From: Physcocola sp002396385
Lineage (GTDB): Bacteria > Bacteroidota > Bacteroidia > Bacteroidales > Paludibacteraceae
Length of the DNA: 50,237 nucleotides
Direction of reading: 5' to 3'
Assembly (NCBI GenBank): GCA_946535435.1
Contig: CAMNDM010000026.1
Coordinates: 1 to 50,237, forward strand
Position numbers and translations under genes: made by a program. How positions within the stretch are numbered: position 1 is the first letter of the stretch; each line of letters opens with the position of its first letter. The notes under the pieces were generated by a model that saw only the letters and a list, made by a program, of their open reading frames with translations, did not search any database and was not told the origin of the DNA. Positions 9,101 to 16,994 of this stretch are shown piece after piece.

Positions 9101-11951
9101 TGTCGAGGGTAAAACGACCTTTGGTGTGCATGTAGTCGATGAGGTTTGTAACAAGACTTCTGAGTCTGAGTTCGCTACCGGTATACCTACCGAGTTGCGT
9201 GAGCCTATTACTATCTCGATGTCTACTTTAGACAGAATATGTGAAAACGAGACAATTCCGGCTGAAGTCCAGCTTAACCATTTGTTGGATCCTAAAACGG
9301 CCGACATCTTCTGGGCTGTTTCTTCTGGTAACGGAAGTCTTGCTAACGAAAATACAAAGGTCGACGATCAGATGCATACTTCAAATGTGGTTACTCCGGT
9401 GCCTTTGACGAATACGACCGAACAGATTGTTTTGGCTGCTTCTACCGTCGACAAGGTTTGTCCTGACAACGTTCCTGCGGTCTCTTCTGTAATAGATCTG
9501 TACAAGACGCTTGATATTACTGTTACAACCGACCGCTCTGACAGCTTGTTCTGTATGTCGAATACGGGTATTACTTTCACTGCTACCACTAACAGGGGTT
9601 ATGCTAAGGACTTCTTCTGGTATGCCGATGGTGTAATGGTTGAGAAAACAGGACACGATGTGTTTACTTATACGTTCCCTGTTGAAACGGAGGGCAAACA
9701 TGTGTATGGTGTGAATGCAATTGACGGTGTCTGCAATGTGCGCGACTCAAATGAATTCGCATTCTCTGTCCCTGTTGAAACTCGTCTGCCAATAAGCATC
9801 AGTCTGACGGCTGATGAGAAGATATGTGAAAACGCTGTTGCCAATGCCGAGGTTGTGTTTGAACACCTGTTGGAACCTGAAAATACTTCTGTGTTCTGGG
9901 CCGTTTCTTCTGGCAACGGTACTTTGGCTAGTGAAACTACAACAACCGCTGCCTCTAAAACTTCAAATATTGTTACCCCTTCTCCGTTGACTAATACAAC
10001 TGAGGATATATATCTGGCGGCTTCGGTTGTCGATAAGGTTTGTACCGAGAATAAGCCTGTTGCCAATACTACTATCGGCCTCTATAAACAACTCGATGTT
10101 ACCGTAAAGACCGATCGTGACGACCATATGTTCTGTATGGGGAACGATGCCGGCATTACGTTCACTGCTACTACGAACCGTGGTTATGTAGAAAGGTTCG
10201 ACTGGTATGCCGATGGCGAACTGGTGAATTCTACTGCCAACGATGCTCCTTCTTACACATTCCCTGTTACTGTCGAGGGTAAACATACCTATGGTGTGAA
10301 GATGGTTGATGGTGTTTGTAGTACCGATGCTTCACAGTTTGAATTCGCTTATGATGCCGAGACCCGCCTGCCAATCACTTTCTCTTTGAAGGCTGATCCA
10401 AGCTTCTGCGAAAATGAAAGTCTGGTGTTGGTGGCCAACTTTAACCATTTGTTGGCGAACCCAACCGAAGTGCTTTGGGAAGTGTCTGAAAATGGTAAGC
10501 TTTATGCTGATAAAACATTTACCGATGGCGACTCTACTGTCAACTCTTTAGTTGCTGTTCCTCTGACAGACTTTAAAGAAAATGTGGCTGTTTTCGCTGC
10601 GGTTGCCGATAATGTGTGCCCAGAAAACTCTCCGGTTACACAGTCCTTTATCTCAACATTGCATAAAAATGTTGTGATTTCTTTGGCTGCCGATAACGAT
10701 ATTCACCAAAAATGTCTGTACAATGCCGACGATGAGGTCGTTGCTCTTAATGTGACAGTTCATAGAGGTGACCCTGCTTATTATGTCTGGTCTGATGGTG
10801 TGAAGGACGATACCATACGTCGTACTTATAATTTGGCTCTCGGACAGAATATAATTGTTGTTGAGGCTTACGATTCGGTATGTGTTGAAGACAAGCCTGC
10901 GGCTATTGCCAACACGGTTATCAATACGCGTGTTCCGCTTAATGTGACTTTGGCACAGACGAAGGGTTCGAATCCGATATGCGTGGGTAATGAGATTGAA
11001 ATTACCTCTTATGTGGAAAATAACTTCCCTGGTGATTCTATCATTTACACTTGGAATCCATCGGTAGGATCTGGCAGCGCAATTACCTACCGACCAGTTT
11101 CTGGCTTGAATGTGATCCAGATGGGAGCTATTGCGGCTAATGCTATATGTCCTGTACAGTTAAAAGAGTATTCTTTAACAGTACAAGATTCTGTTAAGAT
11201 TGGTATTGATGCAACTCCTTTCTTGTGTCAGACGCAGGATAGCGCTAATTCGGTTCAAATGACTGTGATTGTATACGCAGGTAACCCTCAAATGTTTGTA
11301 TGGTCTACCGGCGATACCACAATTGAGAATGTGAATTACCATAATCCTACTAAAAACACTGTTTATGGGGTTTATGCGATCGATAAGGTTTGTGCAAACT
11401 CTTTCGAAGTGTTCACTCCTGAGGTCCAGGTTTCTAACCTTTATACGATTGACGTGGTTCCTGAAACTGAGAAAGTTCAGATGGGAGACGAGGTTAAACT
11501 TAATGTTACCATTCCTGAGGGTTATAAGAACATCGATTTAACCTGGTATATGATTAACAAGCAGTTTAACGATACCTTGTATGTCGGTAATTCTAAGGAA
11601 GACGGATTCTCATATCCTATGCCTCAGAACGGTGAGTACATTTTCTTCGCTACTGCTAACGATGGCTTCTGTGGTACGCTTAGCTCTACTGACATCGATA
11701 TTGATGTTGCCGACTATTATCAAGTACCTAACGCTTTCACTCCATATAATGGTAATCCTAAGAACGATGTGTTCATGAAGGGATATCCGGTTAAGATCTT
11801 CAACCGTTACCAGCAAATGGTTTATGAGGGAACCGACGGTTGGGATGGTCAGTATAACGGTCAGCTGGCTGAACCTGGCACTTACTTCTACGTGCTGGTC
11901 AAGAAAGACGGACGTACTCTGAAGGGTACTATTGAATTGGTTAAGTTCTAA
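6177..11951 (+). CDS. Giant T9SS type-B surface repeat protein (adhesin-like)
   Basis: 1924 residues. The N-terminus has a long signal peptide (hydrophobic core GLLLVSILLLPFSS, cleavage near residue 45); ATG at 6213 is an alternative start that keeps the signal. Residues about 915-1500 hold three tandem modules of about 190-200 residues. Each has a TxDRxDxxFCM-type strand, FxWYADG, TFPVxxEGKHxYGV, then CEN, FWAVSSGNG and SNxVTPxPLTNTTE. The modules are Ig/PKD-like with conserved cysteines. The last ~80 residues (VPNAFTPYNGNPKNDVF, VKIFNRYQQMVYEG, WDGQYNG, GTYFYVLVKKDG) form a CHU_C type-B T9SS sorting domain. It is the first gene of an operon with OmpA/PD40 and PorP/SprF proteins, 34 and 45 bases apart, as is usual for SprB-like cargo. 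Likely a surface adhesin; ligand unknown. Confidence 0.85.
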   Translation: MITKCIVSAYTRMRRVAVLFESSFCNCLAKGLLLVSILLLPFSSKAELTGKNWYGADAFVIESQNSCNSVYSITVTPQNDGQLQLFKDGKDVNSSNTVFASDIPSTISWQSGSAGDNAVKFGNAGGTEYVLYFIEGADKDTIAYSKPGYDLLGVGGVGYEFMNLTTEPTFTPTFCSNSAASLPENATFQWQMLNKKTGAWEDIDGAVNKDYSPEAGSLDDSTKVRVVMYNGTNKMVSSPALAFYNSPGIGVHLVGTDLFETKQKPTYEHEIDYGKQFVVEVMALGASKLNDITLKARSDNDEVFKDLMSITAPESSFTLNPSQNLEYLVEGKAVDMRPGHEGEEFIVKDTFFVRVRFSWDEGAEVDTLFFDNFGVFTADNEYTTSNNLKFTNEMTDTVGVKNKIENYWAPDYYNSVKNHKFSLLNPLVGPFDTDNCGADGYKHYACWSDNGTCDGYRIEDGFYAVVPNPDYSNCGQTKKDYWNGYDHTEEATGVLGGMLFVNCAADSKETILIEREITLSNECENTRLLFSAYVNNATAVASNKPVNVRLKVLDQKDNVIYETPSGNIYPRSVKGGMWANLSFMFSAVQGGHYKLQLVNNQPGGADNFGNDLLFDDILIIAAYPTVNVYRDRLKSSMTPIDTCREVDVPLFVLNKDDIKKYITNPSYLYQYSKDSVNWVNIGEITDADSFVVSLSKKTPLFWDTTYFRGIVASNEDVITRILDGKSPALTCDSVYAVSEPFRVVFDYGGPLDPTYRDTLCIGETFKVTVSAHNRPVYRWVDSRTLETINNQDSVFSYVISENDPVDTLFYFVTETRLGCTDTMEVYVHRRSFVEFTTPDSLVTCLFDNPVELTNVVPAGATFEWKSGADFTENTAVPSVKLPETLPHMGVITVTGSDKDYCSTTKTFPYSIHTPIKVTLSADRTDSMFCLSSPESLFQLTANTVQGVPVTYYWTKNDIQVGFTKAPVNTYSFGSLVEGKTTFGVHVVDEVCNKTSESEFATGIPTELREPITISMSTLDRICENETIPAEVQLNHLLDPKTADIFWAVSSGNGSLANENTKVDDQMHTSNVVTPVPLTNTTEQIVLAASTVDKVCPDNVPAVSSVIDLYKTLDITVTTDRSDSLFCMSNTGITFTATTNRGYAKDFFWYADGVMVEKTGHDVFTYTFPVETEGKHVYGVNAIDGVCNVRDSNEFAFSVPVETRLPISISLTADEKICENAVANAEVVFEHLLEPENTSVFWAVSSGNGTLASETTTTAASKTSNIVTPSPLTNTTEDIYLAASVVDKVCTENKPVANTTIGLYKQLDVTVKTDRDDHMFCMGNDAGITFTATTNRGYVERFDWYADGELVNSTANDAPSYTFPVTVEGKHTYGVKMVDGVCSTDASQFEFAYDAETRLPITFSLKADPSFCENESLVLVANFNHLLANPTEVLWEVSENGKLYADKTFTDGDSTVNSLVAVPLTDFKENVAVFAAVADNVCPENSPVTQSFISTLHKNVVISLAADNDIHQKCLYNADDEVVALNVTVHRGDPAYYVWSDGVKDDTIRRTYNLALGQNIIVVEAYDSVCVEDKPAAIANTVINTRVPLNVTLAQTKGSNPICVGNEIEITSYVENNFPGDSIIYTWNPSVGSGSAITYRPVSGLNVIQMGAIAANAICPVQLKEYSLTVQDSVKIGIDATPFLCQTQDSANSVQMTVIVYAGNPQMFVWSTGDTTIENVNYHNPTKNTVYGVYAIDKVCANSFEVFTPEVQVSNLYTIDVVPETEKVQMGDEVKLNVTIPEGYKNIDLTWYMINKQFNDTLYVGNSKEDGFSYPMPQNGEYIFFATANDGFCGTLSSTDIDIDVADYYQVPNAFTPYNGNPKNDVFMKGYPVKIFNRYQQMVYEGTDGWDGQYNGQLAEPGTYFYVLVKKDGRTLKGTIELVKF

Positions 11952-11985
11952 ATAACGAGTTCTATTAATACGAATATAGATCATT

Positions 11986-13296
11986 ATGAAAAAAATAATT
12001 GTCGCATCTCTCGCTCTTATGTGCGGTTCTCAAGCTTTTGCGCTGGAAGGCAGATATGGAGGTGGTTTCTATGAGTTTGCGTCTTCTGAAAAGAATACAA
12101 AGTCTCAGGAAATGCCAATGTCTATTTACAAGAAAGGGTCTTTGGTCTTTTTCCGAAACGACACTGCTTATATGTTCTACCCCCAGAAAAACCGCGACCT
12201 CGATGAACTTATTGTTTGTCCTGAGCTTATGTCGCTTAACATTGAGGGAACTTTCGCTTATGACGAGGCTAACAAAAAGATTTACTTCGTGAAAAAGACA
12301 AGCGATGGCGCTGCCGGCACACAGATGTATGAGGCTAACGAAGATGGTGACAAGTTCACAGGGGTTAAACTGATGAAGATTCAGGGTGTTATGGCTGAGA
12401 AGAACCAGATTAAGGGCTCTACTTTGGCTATGGGGCGCTACAATTTCTCTCACCCTGGCGCGAAGGGTTTCCATAACCCGTCTCTGGCTGAACGGGGAAA
12501 GAAAATCCTCTTTTCTGGTGAATTTAAAGCTGGTAAGGGTGGCCGCGATTTGTACTTTATTGAAAAGATTAAGGATGAGAATGGCGAGGAAATGTGGTCT
12601 AGACCTGCTCCTATTTCCGATACCCTGAATACTGAATTTGTTGAAGACTATCCTTTGGTCGTGGGTGACACGGCGCTCATCTTTACCTCTAACCGTCCGG
12701 GTGGTAAAGGGGGAATGGACCTGTATGCGGCTCATAAACGGCGCAACGAGTCTATTTGGAACCCTGCCGTAAATATGGGCGATGTTTTCAACTCTAGCGC
12801 TAACGATTATAATGTGGTCTATAACCGACGCTCTATGTACTTCCTTTCTGACCGTGCGGGTGGAAAGAAGGCTGGCGATATTTATTATCCCGAACATTAT
12901 AATTTTATTTTCGATAGGGAATTGGCAATGGACCACACTATCGAGGAACCTAAAGGGTTCAACTGGGTCCTCTTCTTCTTCGACTATAACAAGTCTGATA
13001 TGAAACCGGAATATGAGGTACAGATGGACGAACTCTTTTCTGCTATGCAGGAATATCCCGGATTCTCATTCCAAGTTACGGGTTATACCGATAGCCGTGG
13101 TTCTGAAGATTACAATAAGAAACTTTCACAAAAACGTGCAGACTACATTCGTGAAATGTTGATTAACAAGGGACTTAACCCTAAGAAGATTAAGTCGGTG
13201 GGTAAAGGTATGGCCGATCCTGTTGTTCCTAATGCGGAAACGGAGGAAGAGCATGAGCAGAACCGCCGTGTTGAAATTAAATTGTTGAACGATTAA
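11986..13296 (+). CDS. OmpA-family protein with PD40 propeller repeats
   Basis: 436 residues, signal peptide MKKIIVASLALMCGSQAFA. Residues about 150-300 hold WD40-like beta-propeller (PD40) blades: NPSLAERGKKILFSG, GGRDLYFIEK, then DTALIFTSNRPGGKGGMDLYAA and SMYFLSDRAGGKKAGDIYY. Residues about 325-436 are an OmpA-type peptidoglycan-binding domain with FDYNKSDMKP, GYTDSRGSEDYN and NKKLSQKRADYI. Asp369 and Arg384 occupy the positions that bind diaminopimelate in this family. It resembles P. gingivalis PorE in having PD40 and OmpA domains, but lacks the lipobox and TPRs. It probably ties the cargo/PorP complex to peptidoglycan. It sits between the cargo and porP-like genes. Confidence 0.85.
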   Translation: MKKIIVASLALMCGSQAFALEGRYGGGFYEFASSEKNTKSQEMPMSIYKKGSLVFFRNDTAYMFYPQKNRDLDELIVCPELMSLNIEGTFAYDEANKKIYFVKKTSDGAAGTQMYEANEDGDKFTGVKLMKIQGVMAEKNQIKGSTLAMGRYNFSHPGAKGFHNPSLAERGKKILFSGEFKAGKGGRDLYFIEKIKDENGEEMWSRPAPISDTLNTEFVEDYPLVVGDTALIFTSNRPGGKGGMDLYAAHKRRNESIWNPAVNMGDVFNSSANDYNVVYNRRSMYFLSDRAGGKKAGDIYYPEHYNFIFDRELAMDHTIEEPKGFNWVLFFFDYNKSDMKPEYEVQMDELFSAMQEYPGFSFQVTGYTDSRGSEDYNKKLSQKRADYIREMLINKGLNPKKIKSVGKGMADPVVPNAETEEEHEQNRRVEIKLLND

Positions 13297-13341
13297 TAAA
13301 GGCTGTTGCTTTAGTCTTAATTTGATAATTACTCATTCGTT

Positions 13342-14268
13342 ATGAAAAAAATACTGATATTGATTTCGTCGCTCTTTCTGGTTCTATGTGCTAGTGCCCA
13401 GCAAGACTTGATGTTGTCGCAACAGTTCTTTTCTCGTATTAACAAGAACCCTGCCGGTATTGGTAATATCGCCGACATCGATATTTTTATGTTGGGACGT
13501 TACCAGTGGTGCAATATGAAGGACTCGCCTAAGTCGGGTGTCCTTAATGCCCAGACTTTTAAAGACGACCTGCATTCGGGTTTTGGCGTATCAATGTCCT
13601 ACGATAACCTTGGTGTGGCTAAATCGATGTTCAACCCTAAATTGGTCTACGCCTATCAGTTGAACCTTTCTGACGAGATGGTCGTTTCTCTTGGTCTCTC
13701 TGCCGGTGTTCAATATGGCTATTTCAATGGCGCTGAATATATTCTCGAAGATCCGACTGAGGCCTATGTCGATGGCGACTTCCCGCTCGATAAACAGACT
13801 AAAATCAGTCCAGACTTCGATTTCGGTTTCGAGTTCATTACGCCACGTATTCTTGCCGGTGCGTCTGTTACCCATTTGCAGGAGGGCGAGGCTACAACGC
13901 TGAAAAGTTCCAGACATTTCTATGTATATGGCCGTTACATCTTCACCATTAACGACAAATGGGACTTGGCTCCGATGGTTACATGGATGAACAAGGAGAA
14001 AGTTAATGTTGCCGAATTGAATGTTACCGGTTTCTTCAACCGTATGTTCTGGGGTGGACTTACCTATCATCCGGACTTGATTGACGGACTTGGCACTAAT
14101 CCTGTGGCTCTTTCTGCGGGTCTTGAGTTCCAGAATTTCCGTATTGGTTATACTTTCGACTATAACTTTGGTAAGGTTGCAAAGTACTCTGGTCAGGCGC
14201 ACGAAATCTACTTGTCCTACTCTTTGAGGAACAAGAATACGGCTCCTACTTATGAAAGGTTTGAGTAA
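13342..14268 (+). CDS. PorP/SprF-family outer membrane protein
   Basis: 308 residues with a signal peptide (MKKILILISSLFLVLCASAQ). The mature part begins QDLMLSQQFFSRINKNPAGIGN and contains a barrel with motifs of the PorP/SprF family: FGVSMSYDNLGVAKS, YAYQLNLSDEMVVSLGLSAG, GASVTHL, FWGGLTYHP, SAGLEFQNFRIGYTFDYNFG and HEIYLSYS near the C-terminus. In Flavobacterium, SprF is needed to export or attach the type-B adhesin SprB encoded beside it. By analogy this protein should serve the type-B cargo at 6177. It is encoded 45 bases after the OmpA/PD40 gene and 11 bases before the inhibitor gene. Confidence 0.9.
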   Translation: MKKILILISSLFLVLCASAQQDLMLSQQFFSRINKNPAGIGNIADIDIFMLGRYQWCNMKDSPKSGVLNAQTFKDDLHSGFGVSMSYDNLGVAKSMFNPKLVYAYQLNLSDEMVVSLGLSAGVQYGYFNGAEYILEDPTEAYVDGDFPLDKQTKISPDFDFGFEFITPRILAGASVTHLQEGEATTLKSSRHFYVYGRYIFTINDKWDLAPMVTWMNKEKVNVAELNVTGFFNRMFWGGLTYHPDLIDGLGTNPVALSAGLEFQNFRIGYTFDYNFGKVAKYSGQAHEIYLSYSLRNKNTAPTYERFE

Positions 14269-14279
14269 TTTCTGGCATT

Positions 14280-14717
14280 ATGTTTAAACGGTCTATATTC
14301 CTTTTTTCGCTTTTCGCCTTTTCGGTTAGTTGTAGTTCTTCTACAAAGATGCGTGCGGCTGATGAAACTGGTAATGTAAAAGAGGAGGGGGTGCCTGCCG
14401 TTAATCGTCTGAAATCGAAAACTCCAATGACTGCCGAAGATGAAAACCTGAATACTTTTGAGGTCCGCCTCAAGTCGAATCCCTCTACGGGTTTCCAGTG
14501 GGTTTGGGTGAATCGGGATAACGCTGCTGCCGATTCTGTCGGATTCAGTTTCCAAACCGAAAAGAAAGCGTCGCCGATGTGTGGTGCGGGTGGAACTGAA
14601 GTGTGGACTTTCAAACCGAAAGCAACGGGCGAACCCTTCTTGAAATTTATCTATGTCAGGCCTTGGGAAAAAGATAATGTTGCCGATTCCATGGTCGTCG
14701 ATATTAAAAACAAATGA
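14280..14717 (+). CDS. Chagasin-family (I42) cysteine protease inhibitor lipoprotein
   Basis: 145 residues. The N-terminus is a lipoprotein signal with Cys18 (FSVSC) as the likely lipid site. The three loops that insert into papain-type active sites are all present: NPSTGFQW (residues 67-74), GAGG (102-105) with EVWTFKP after it, and RPW (127-129). This set is diagnostic of the chagasin/I42 family, which blocks C1 cysteine peptidases. As a membrane lipoprotein it would protect the periplasm or surface from secreted or host cysteine proteases. It is the last gene of the T9SS cargo operon, only 11 bases after the porP-like stop, which suggests protection of the exported adhesin or of the machinery. 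No C1 protease gene lies in the window. Confidence 0.85.
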   Translation: MFKRSIFLFSLFAFSVSCSSSTKMRAADETGNVKEEGVPAVNRLKSKTPMTAEDENLNTFEVRLKSNPSTGFQWVWVNRDNAAADSVGFSFQTEKKASPMCGAGGTEVWTFKPKATGEPFLKFIYVRPWEKDNVADSMVVDIKNK

Positions 14718-14732
14718 TTTTTTCCAGATAGT

Positions 14733-14768
14733 AAAAGATAGGTGTTATGCCTATCTTTTCCTTTTTTA
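14733..14768 (+). terminator. Intrinsic terminator of the T9SS cargo operon
   Basis: Perfect 10-bp stem AAAAGATAGG / CCTATCTTTT with loop TGTTATG, followed by CCTTTTTT. It ends the operon after the inhibitor gene. Confidence 0.85.
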
Positions 14769-14801
14769 TAAACCTTGGTTTCTTTTGTTGTATTCTTTTG
14801 C

Positions 14802-14809
14802 TAACTTTG
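14802..14809 (+). promoter_or_regulatory. -7 promoter element of panB
   Basis: TAACTTTG matches TAnnTTTG and lies 25 bases before the panB ATG. A -33-like TTGG at 14775-14778 is slightly too far (23 bases). Confidence 0.5.
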
Positions 14810-14834
14810 TGACGTTATAATTCTTAAACGTATT

Positions 14835-15644
14835 ATGCCAGATTTAGTAAAGAAAGTAACTTCGAAAGATTTTATTTCTATGAAGGCCAGGGGTGAGAAA
14901 ATAGCAATGCTTACTGCTTACGACTATCTCACCGCCTCTATTTTTGATAAGGCTGGTCTTGATTGCATCCTTGTGGGTGACTCGGCGTCAAATGTGATGC
15001 AGGGTAACACAAACACCATTCCAATCTCTGTTGACGATATGATTGTATATGCCCGCAGCGTTGCCCGTGCGTGCCAGCATTCGTTCGTCTTTTGCGATAT
15101 GCCTTTTGGCAGTTACCAGATTTCAAAAGCCGATGCTGTAGCAAATGCGGTTCTCATGATGAAGGAAACCGGTGTCGACGGTTTGAAGATTGAAGGTGGC
15201 GAAGAATATGTCGATACTATCGAGTGTATTATCCGTGCCGGTATACCTGTTTGTGGTCACCTTGGGCTCACTCCGCAGTCGGTTAAGGCATTTGGCGGTT
15301 TTGGCGTTCGTGCCAAAGATGATGCCGAGGCCGAAAAACTGCTGCGTGATGTGAAGTTGCTCGAGAATGCGGGTTGTATTGCAATTGTTTTGGAAAAAAT
15401 ACCTTCGGCTTTGGCTGCCCGTGCTGCAGCTACGGTTAAAGTGCCTATTATCGGTATCGGTGCTGGCGTTGATGTTGATGGCCAGGTTCTTGTAGGTCAG
15501 GATATGCTAGGGATGGACCCTACCTTCCACCCTAAGTTTGTAAGAACTTATGCCAATCTTCACAATGTTATTACCGAAGCGGTTAAGTCTTATTCGGCCG
15601 ATGTGAAGGGTAAGACTTTCCCTAACGAAAGCGAGTCTTATTAA
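14835..15644 (+). CDS. panB: 3-methyl-2-oxobutanoate hydroxymethyltransferase
   Basis: 269 residues, the normal PanB length. It transfers a hydroxymethyl group from 5,10-methylene-tetrahydrofolate to 2-oxoisovalerate to make ketopantoate, the first committed step to pantothenate and coenzyme A, in the cytosol. Visible family motifs are TAYDYLTASIFDKAG, LVGDS (Asp49, metal ligand), DMPFGSY (Asp88), GLKIEGG (Lys118), HLGLTPQS, the catalytic-loop glutamate in LEKIP (Glu187) and IGIGAG. All key residues are present. It has its own promoter and terminator, and no other pan gene is nearby. Confidence 0.97.
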   Translation: MPDLVKKVTSKDFISMKARGEKIAMLTAYDYLTASIFDKAGLDCILVGDSASNVMQGNTNTIPISVDDMIVYARSVARACQHSFVFCDMPFGSYQISKADAVANAVLMMKETGVDGLKIEGGEEYVDTIECIIRAGIPVCGHLGLTPQSVKAFGGFGVRAKDDAEAEKLLRDVKLLENAGCIAIVLEKIPSALAARAAATVKVPIIGIGAGVDVDGQVLVGQDMLGMDPTFHPKFVRTYANLHNVITEAVKSYSADVKGKTFPNESESY

Positions 15645-15664
15645 TAAGAGTCTGATTTGACTTT

Positions 15665-15703
15665 AATAGTAAAGGATGTACTTTGCGTGCATCCTTTTTT
15701 TAT
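15665..15703 (+). terminator. Terminator after panB (copy 1 of a duplicated terminator)
   Basis: Hairpin with AAAGGATG and CATCCTTTTTTT arms around ACTTTGCG, followed by a T-run. The same sequence reappears at 16368 with identity over more than 30 bases; only the number of Ts differs (seven here, six there). Confidence 0.8.
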
Positions 15704-15817
15704 TCTGTAAACGTTTGTCCTTGTTTGCCTACTCTCCCTGTATAGGTGTCTGAGTGCTAATAAAAAATCAATGATAATGTGTTTGATAATGTCAAAATAG
15801 TAAATTAAGAATTATAA

Positions 15818-15849
15818 TTTGCTTTTTTTGTTTACTTCGTATATCTTTC
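15818..15849 (+). promoter_or_regulatory. Candidate promoter of the 21-residue-repeat gene
   Basis: TTTG (15818-15821), 20 bases, then TATCTTTC (15842-15849). Spacing fits the Bacteroidota consensus; the -7 box has C in place of the final G. The ATG at 15897 follows about 47 bases later. Confidence 0.5.
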
Positions 15850-15896
15850 GGAACTACATTTTTACAAACAGTATTTCCCTAAATTTTATTGAGCTT

Positions 15897-16334
15897 ATGA
15901 AGAGAGGATTAATTCTATTAATTGCTATTTGTTCGTATCTTGGCTTGTTCTCACAAACAACAACTTTCTACGATAGAAACGGTGTCAGAACCGGTCGGTC
16001 TGAAACCGACAGCAATGGCAATACCACTTATTATGATAAAAACGGGTTTAGAACCGGTAGGTCTGAAACTGACAGTTACGGTAACACCACCTATTATGAT
16101 AAAAATGGGTTTAGAACCGGTAGGTCTGAAACTGACAGCTACGGTAACACCACCTATTATGATAGGAATGGTTTTAAAACAGGCAGTTCTGAAACTGACA
16201 GCTACGGTAACACCACTTCTTATGACCAACGTGGCTCAAGAACTGGCAGGTCTGAAACTGATAGTTATGGTAATACCACTTTTTATAATAGAAATGGGTC
16301 TAGAACAGGTCGGTCTGAAAAGTCTTCTAGGTGA
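15897..16334 (+). CDS. Small secreted protein of 21-residue tandem repeats
   Basis: 145 residues from ATG 15897 (MKRGLILLIAICSYLGLFSQ, a signal peptide); the in-frame upstream extension is unlikely because it precedes the signal. The mature protein consists of five full repeats of about 21 residues, of the type YYDKNGFRTGRSETDSYGNT, plus a partial sixth ending RTGRSEKSSR. The repeat is rich in Tyr, Gly, Asn and Ser/Thr. Similar YDxxG-RTG-SxTxxxGNTTYY repeats occur in many bacterial exported proteins of unknown role. The corresponding 63-bp DNA repeats are nearly identical, so copy number probably varies between strains. It sits between two copies of one terminator. No catalytic motif. Confidence 0.8.
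   Translation: MKRGLILLIAICSYLGLFSQTTTFYDRNGVRTGRSETDSNGNTTYYDKNGFRTGRSETDSYGNTTYYDKNGFRTGRSETDSYGNTTYYDRNGFKTGSSETDSYGNTTSYDQRGSRTGRSETDSYGNTTFYNRNGSRTGRSEKSSR
15955..16315 (+). repeat. 63-bp tandem repeats inside the repeat-protein gene
   Basis: The units encode the 21-residue repeat and differ by few bases; the two middle units are nearly identical. Such in-frame tandem repeats expand and contract by slippage or recombination without breaking the frame. Confidence 0.8.
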
Positions 16335-16367
16335 TGAAGGTATGTTTCAACCTATACAAATCTGAAC

Positions 16368-16406
16368 AATAGTAAAGGATGTACTTTGCGTGCATCCTTT
16401 TTTATT
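16368..16406. terminator. Duplicate terminator, shared by converging genes
   Basis: Same hairpin sequence as at 15665 (AAAGGATG...CATCC plus T-run). It ends the repeat-protein gene on the plus strand. The minus-strand gene at 16402-16650 has its TAA stop inside the T-run, so the stem could act in both directions. Confidence 0.75.
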
Positions 16407-16650
16407 TCAACATACCCTCTAGTTTTTCAACTGCATCCTTTATGTCGTCTCCAAATGACGCATGGCTTCGCAAATAGTCTTCTCTCCCTTCCGAAAGCTT
16501 TGCATAAAGTTCAGCGTCCATAGTGTCGACATACGAACCAATGGCATATTCTATATCTTCTTTCTGCCACTCCATAGTGGAGTATTGGTAAACTCTTTGT
16601 TTTTGGTGAAGGAAACAGTAGGCGGTTTCTATATTCTCTTTCCTTATCAT
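16402..16650 (-). CDS. Small acidic protein translated with DUF4250 gene
   Basis: 82 residues, no family recognised. No signal peptide or membrane segment; contains YQYSTMEWQKEDIEYAIGSYVD and an amphipathic C-terminal helix (DIKDAVEKLEGMLK). Its ATG overlaps the stop of the upstream DUF4250 gene as ATGA, so the two are very probably translationally coupled and may act together. The predicted composition is mostly helical. Confidence 0.65.
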   Translation of the reverse strand: MIRKENIETAYCFLHQKQRVYQYSTMEWQKEDIEYAIGSYVDTMDAELYAKLSEGREDYLRSHASFGDDIKDAVEKLEGMLK

Positions 16651-16868
16651 TGCTGTACGTCTATTTTTATCGCATCATACCCCTCAGGACGCATCTGTTT
16701 TTGTTCCTCACTGTAAACAAACCCGTATTTTTTCAAATAAGTCTTAATCTCTTCGGGTTCGCGGTTGAAGTTGTAGCAAAGAGATTCCAGATTGTCAAAT
16801 TCTTCATCGCGTAACAGCATATTGATGCTGGAAACCAAAATGTTAGGATCGTTTGGCAGGTATTCCAT
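16647..16868 (-). CDS. DUF4250-family small protein
   Basis: 73 residues from ATG at 16868; the longer in-frame extension to 16994 crosses the TTTGTCAC boxes and is probably noncoding. The sequence MEYLPNDPNILVSSINMLLRD, then LESLCYNFNREPEEIKTYLKKYGFVYSEEQKQM, fits DUF4250 (LPxDPxxLxSxxNxxLRD, then an LCxxxxxxxxxIxxxLxxxGYxY pattern). The family has unknown function; the layout suggests a small DNA-binding or adaptor-like helical fold. It overlaps the downstream small gene by four bases. Confidence 0.8.
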   Translation of the reverse strand: MEYLPNDPNILVSSINMLLRDEEFDNLESLCYNFNREPEEIKTYLKKYGFVYSEEQKQMRPEGYDAIKIDVQQ

Positions 16869-16888
16869 TCTTCTTTTTTCTTTGATTC

Positions 16889-16994
16889 TGTCACAAAAAT
16901 ACGAATTTGTCACCCAAAAATGTCGCTTTTGATTATTCATTTTGTCACGTTGACAAATCTTTGGTTTTTGGGGCTTTTTTTGAGTATTTGTCAC
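16889..16994. promoter_or_regulatory. Cluster of TTTGTCAC boxes
   Basis: TTTGTCAC occurs at 16906-16913, 16941-16948 and 16987-16994, with a shorter TGTCAC at 16889-16894. The middle copy is half of a perfect 7+3+7 palindrome, TTTGTCACGTTGACAAA (16941-16957). The boxes lie between divergent genes, DUF4250 on the minus strand and the hemolysin III protein on the plus strand. This suits a regulator binding site; the regulator is not identified. Confidence 0.5.

Noticed and set aside
11965..12936. 323-residue minus-strand open frame opposite the OmpA/PD40 gene
   Set aside because: The plus strand has an intact, well recognised protein; the minus frame has no domain.
15922..16365. 147-residue frame overlapping the 21-residue-repeat gene
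   Set aside because: Alternative frame of the same DNA repeats, without a signal peptide; the 15897 frame has a good signal peptide and regular repeats.
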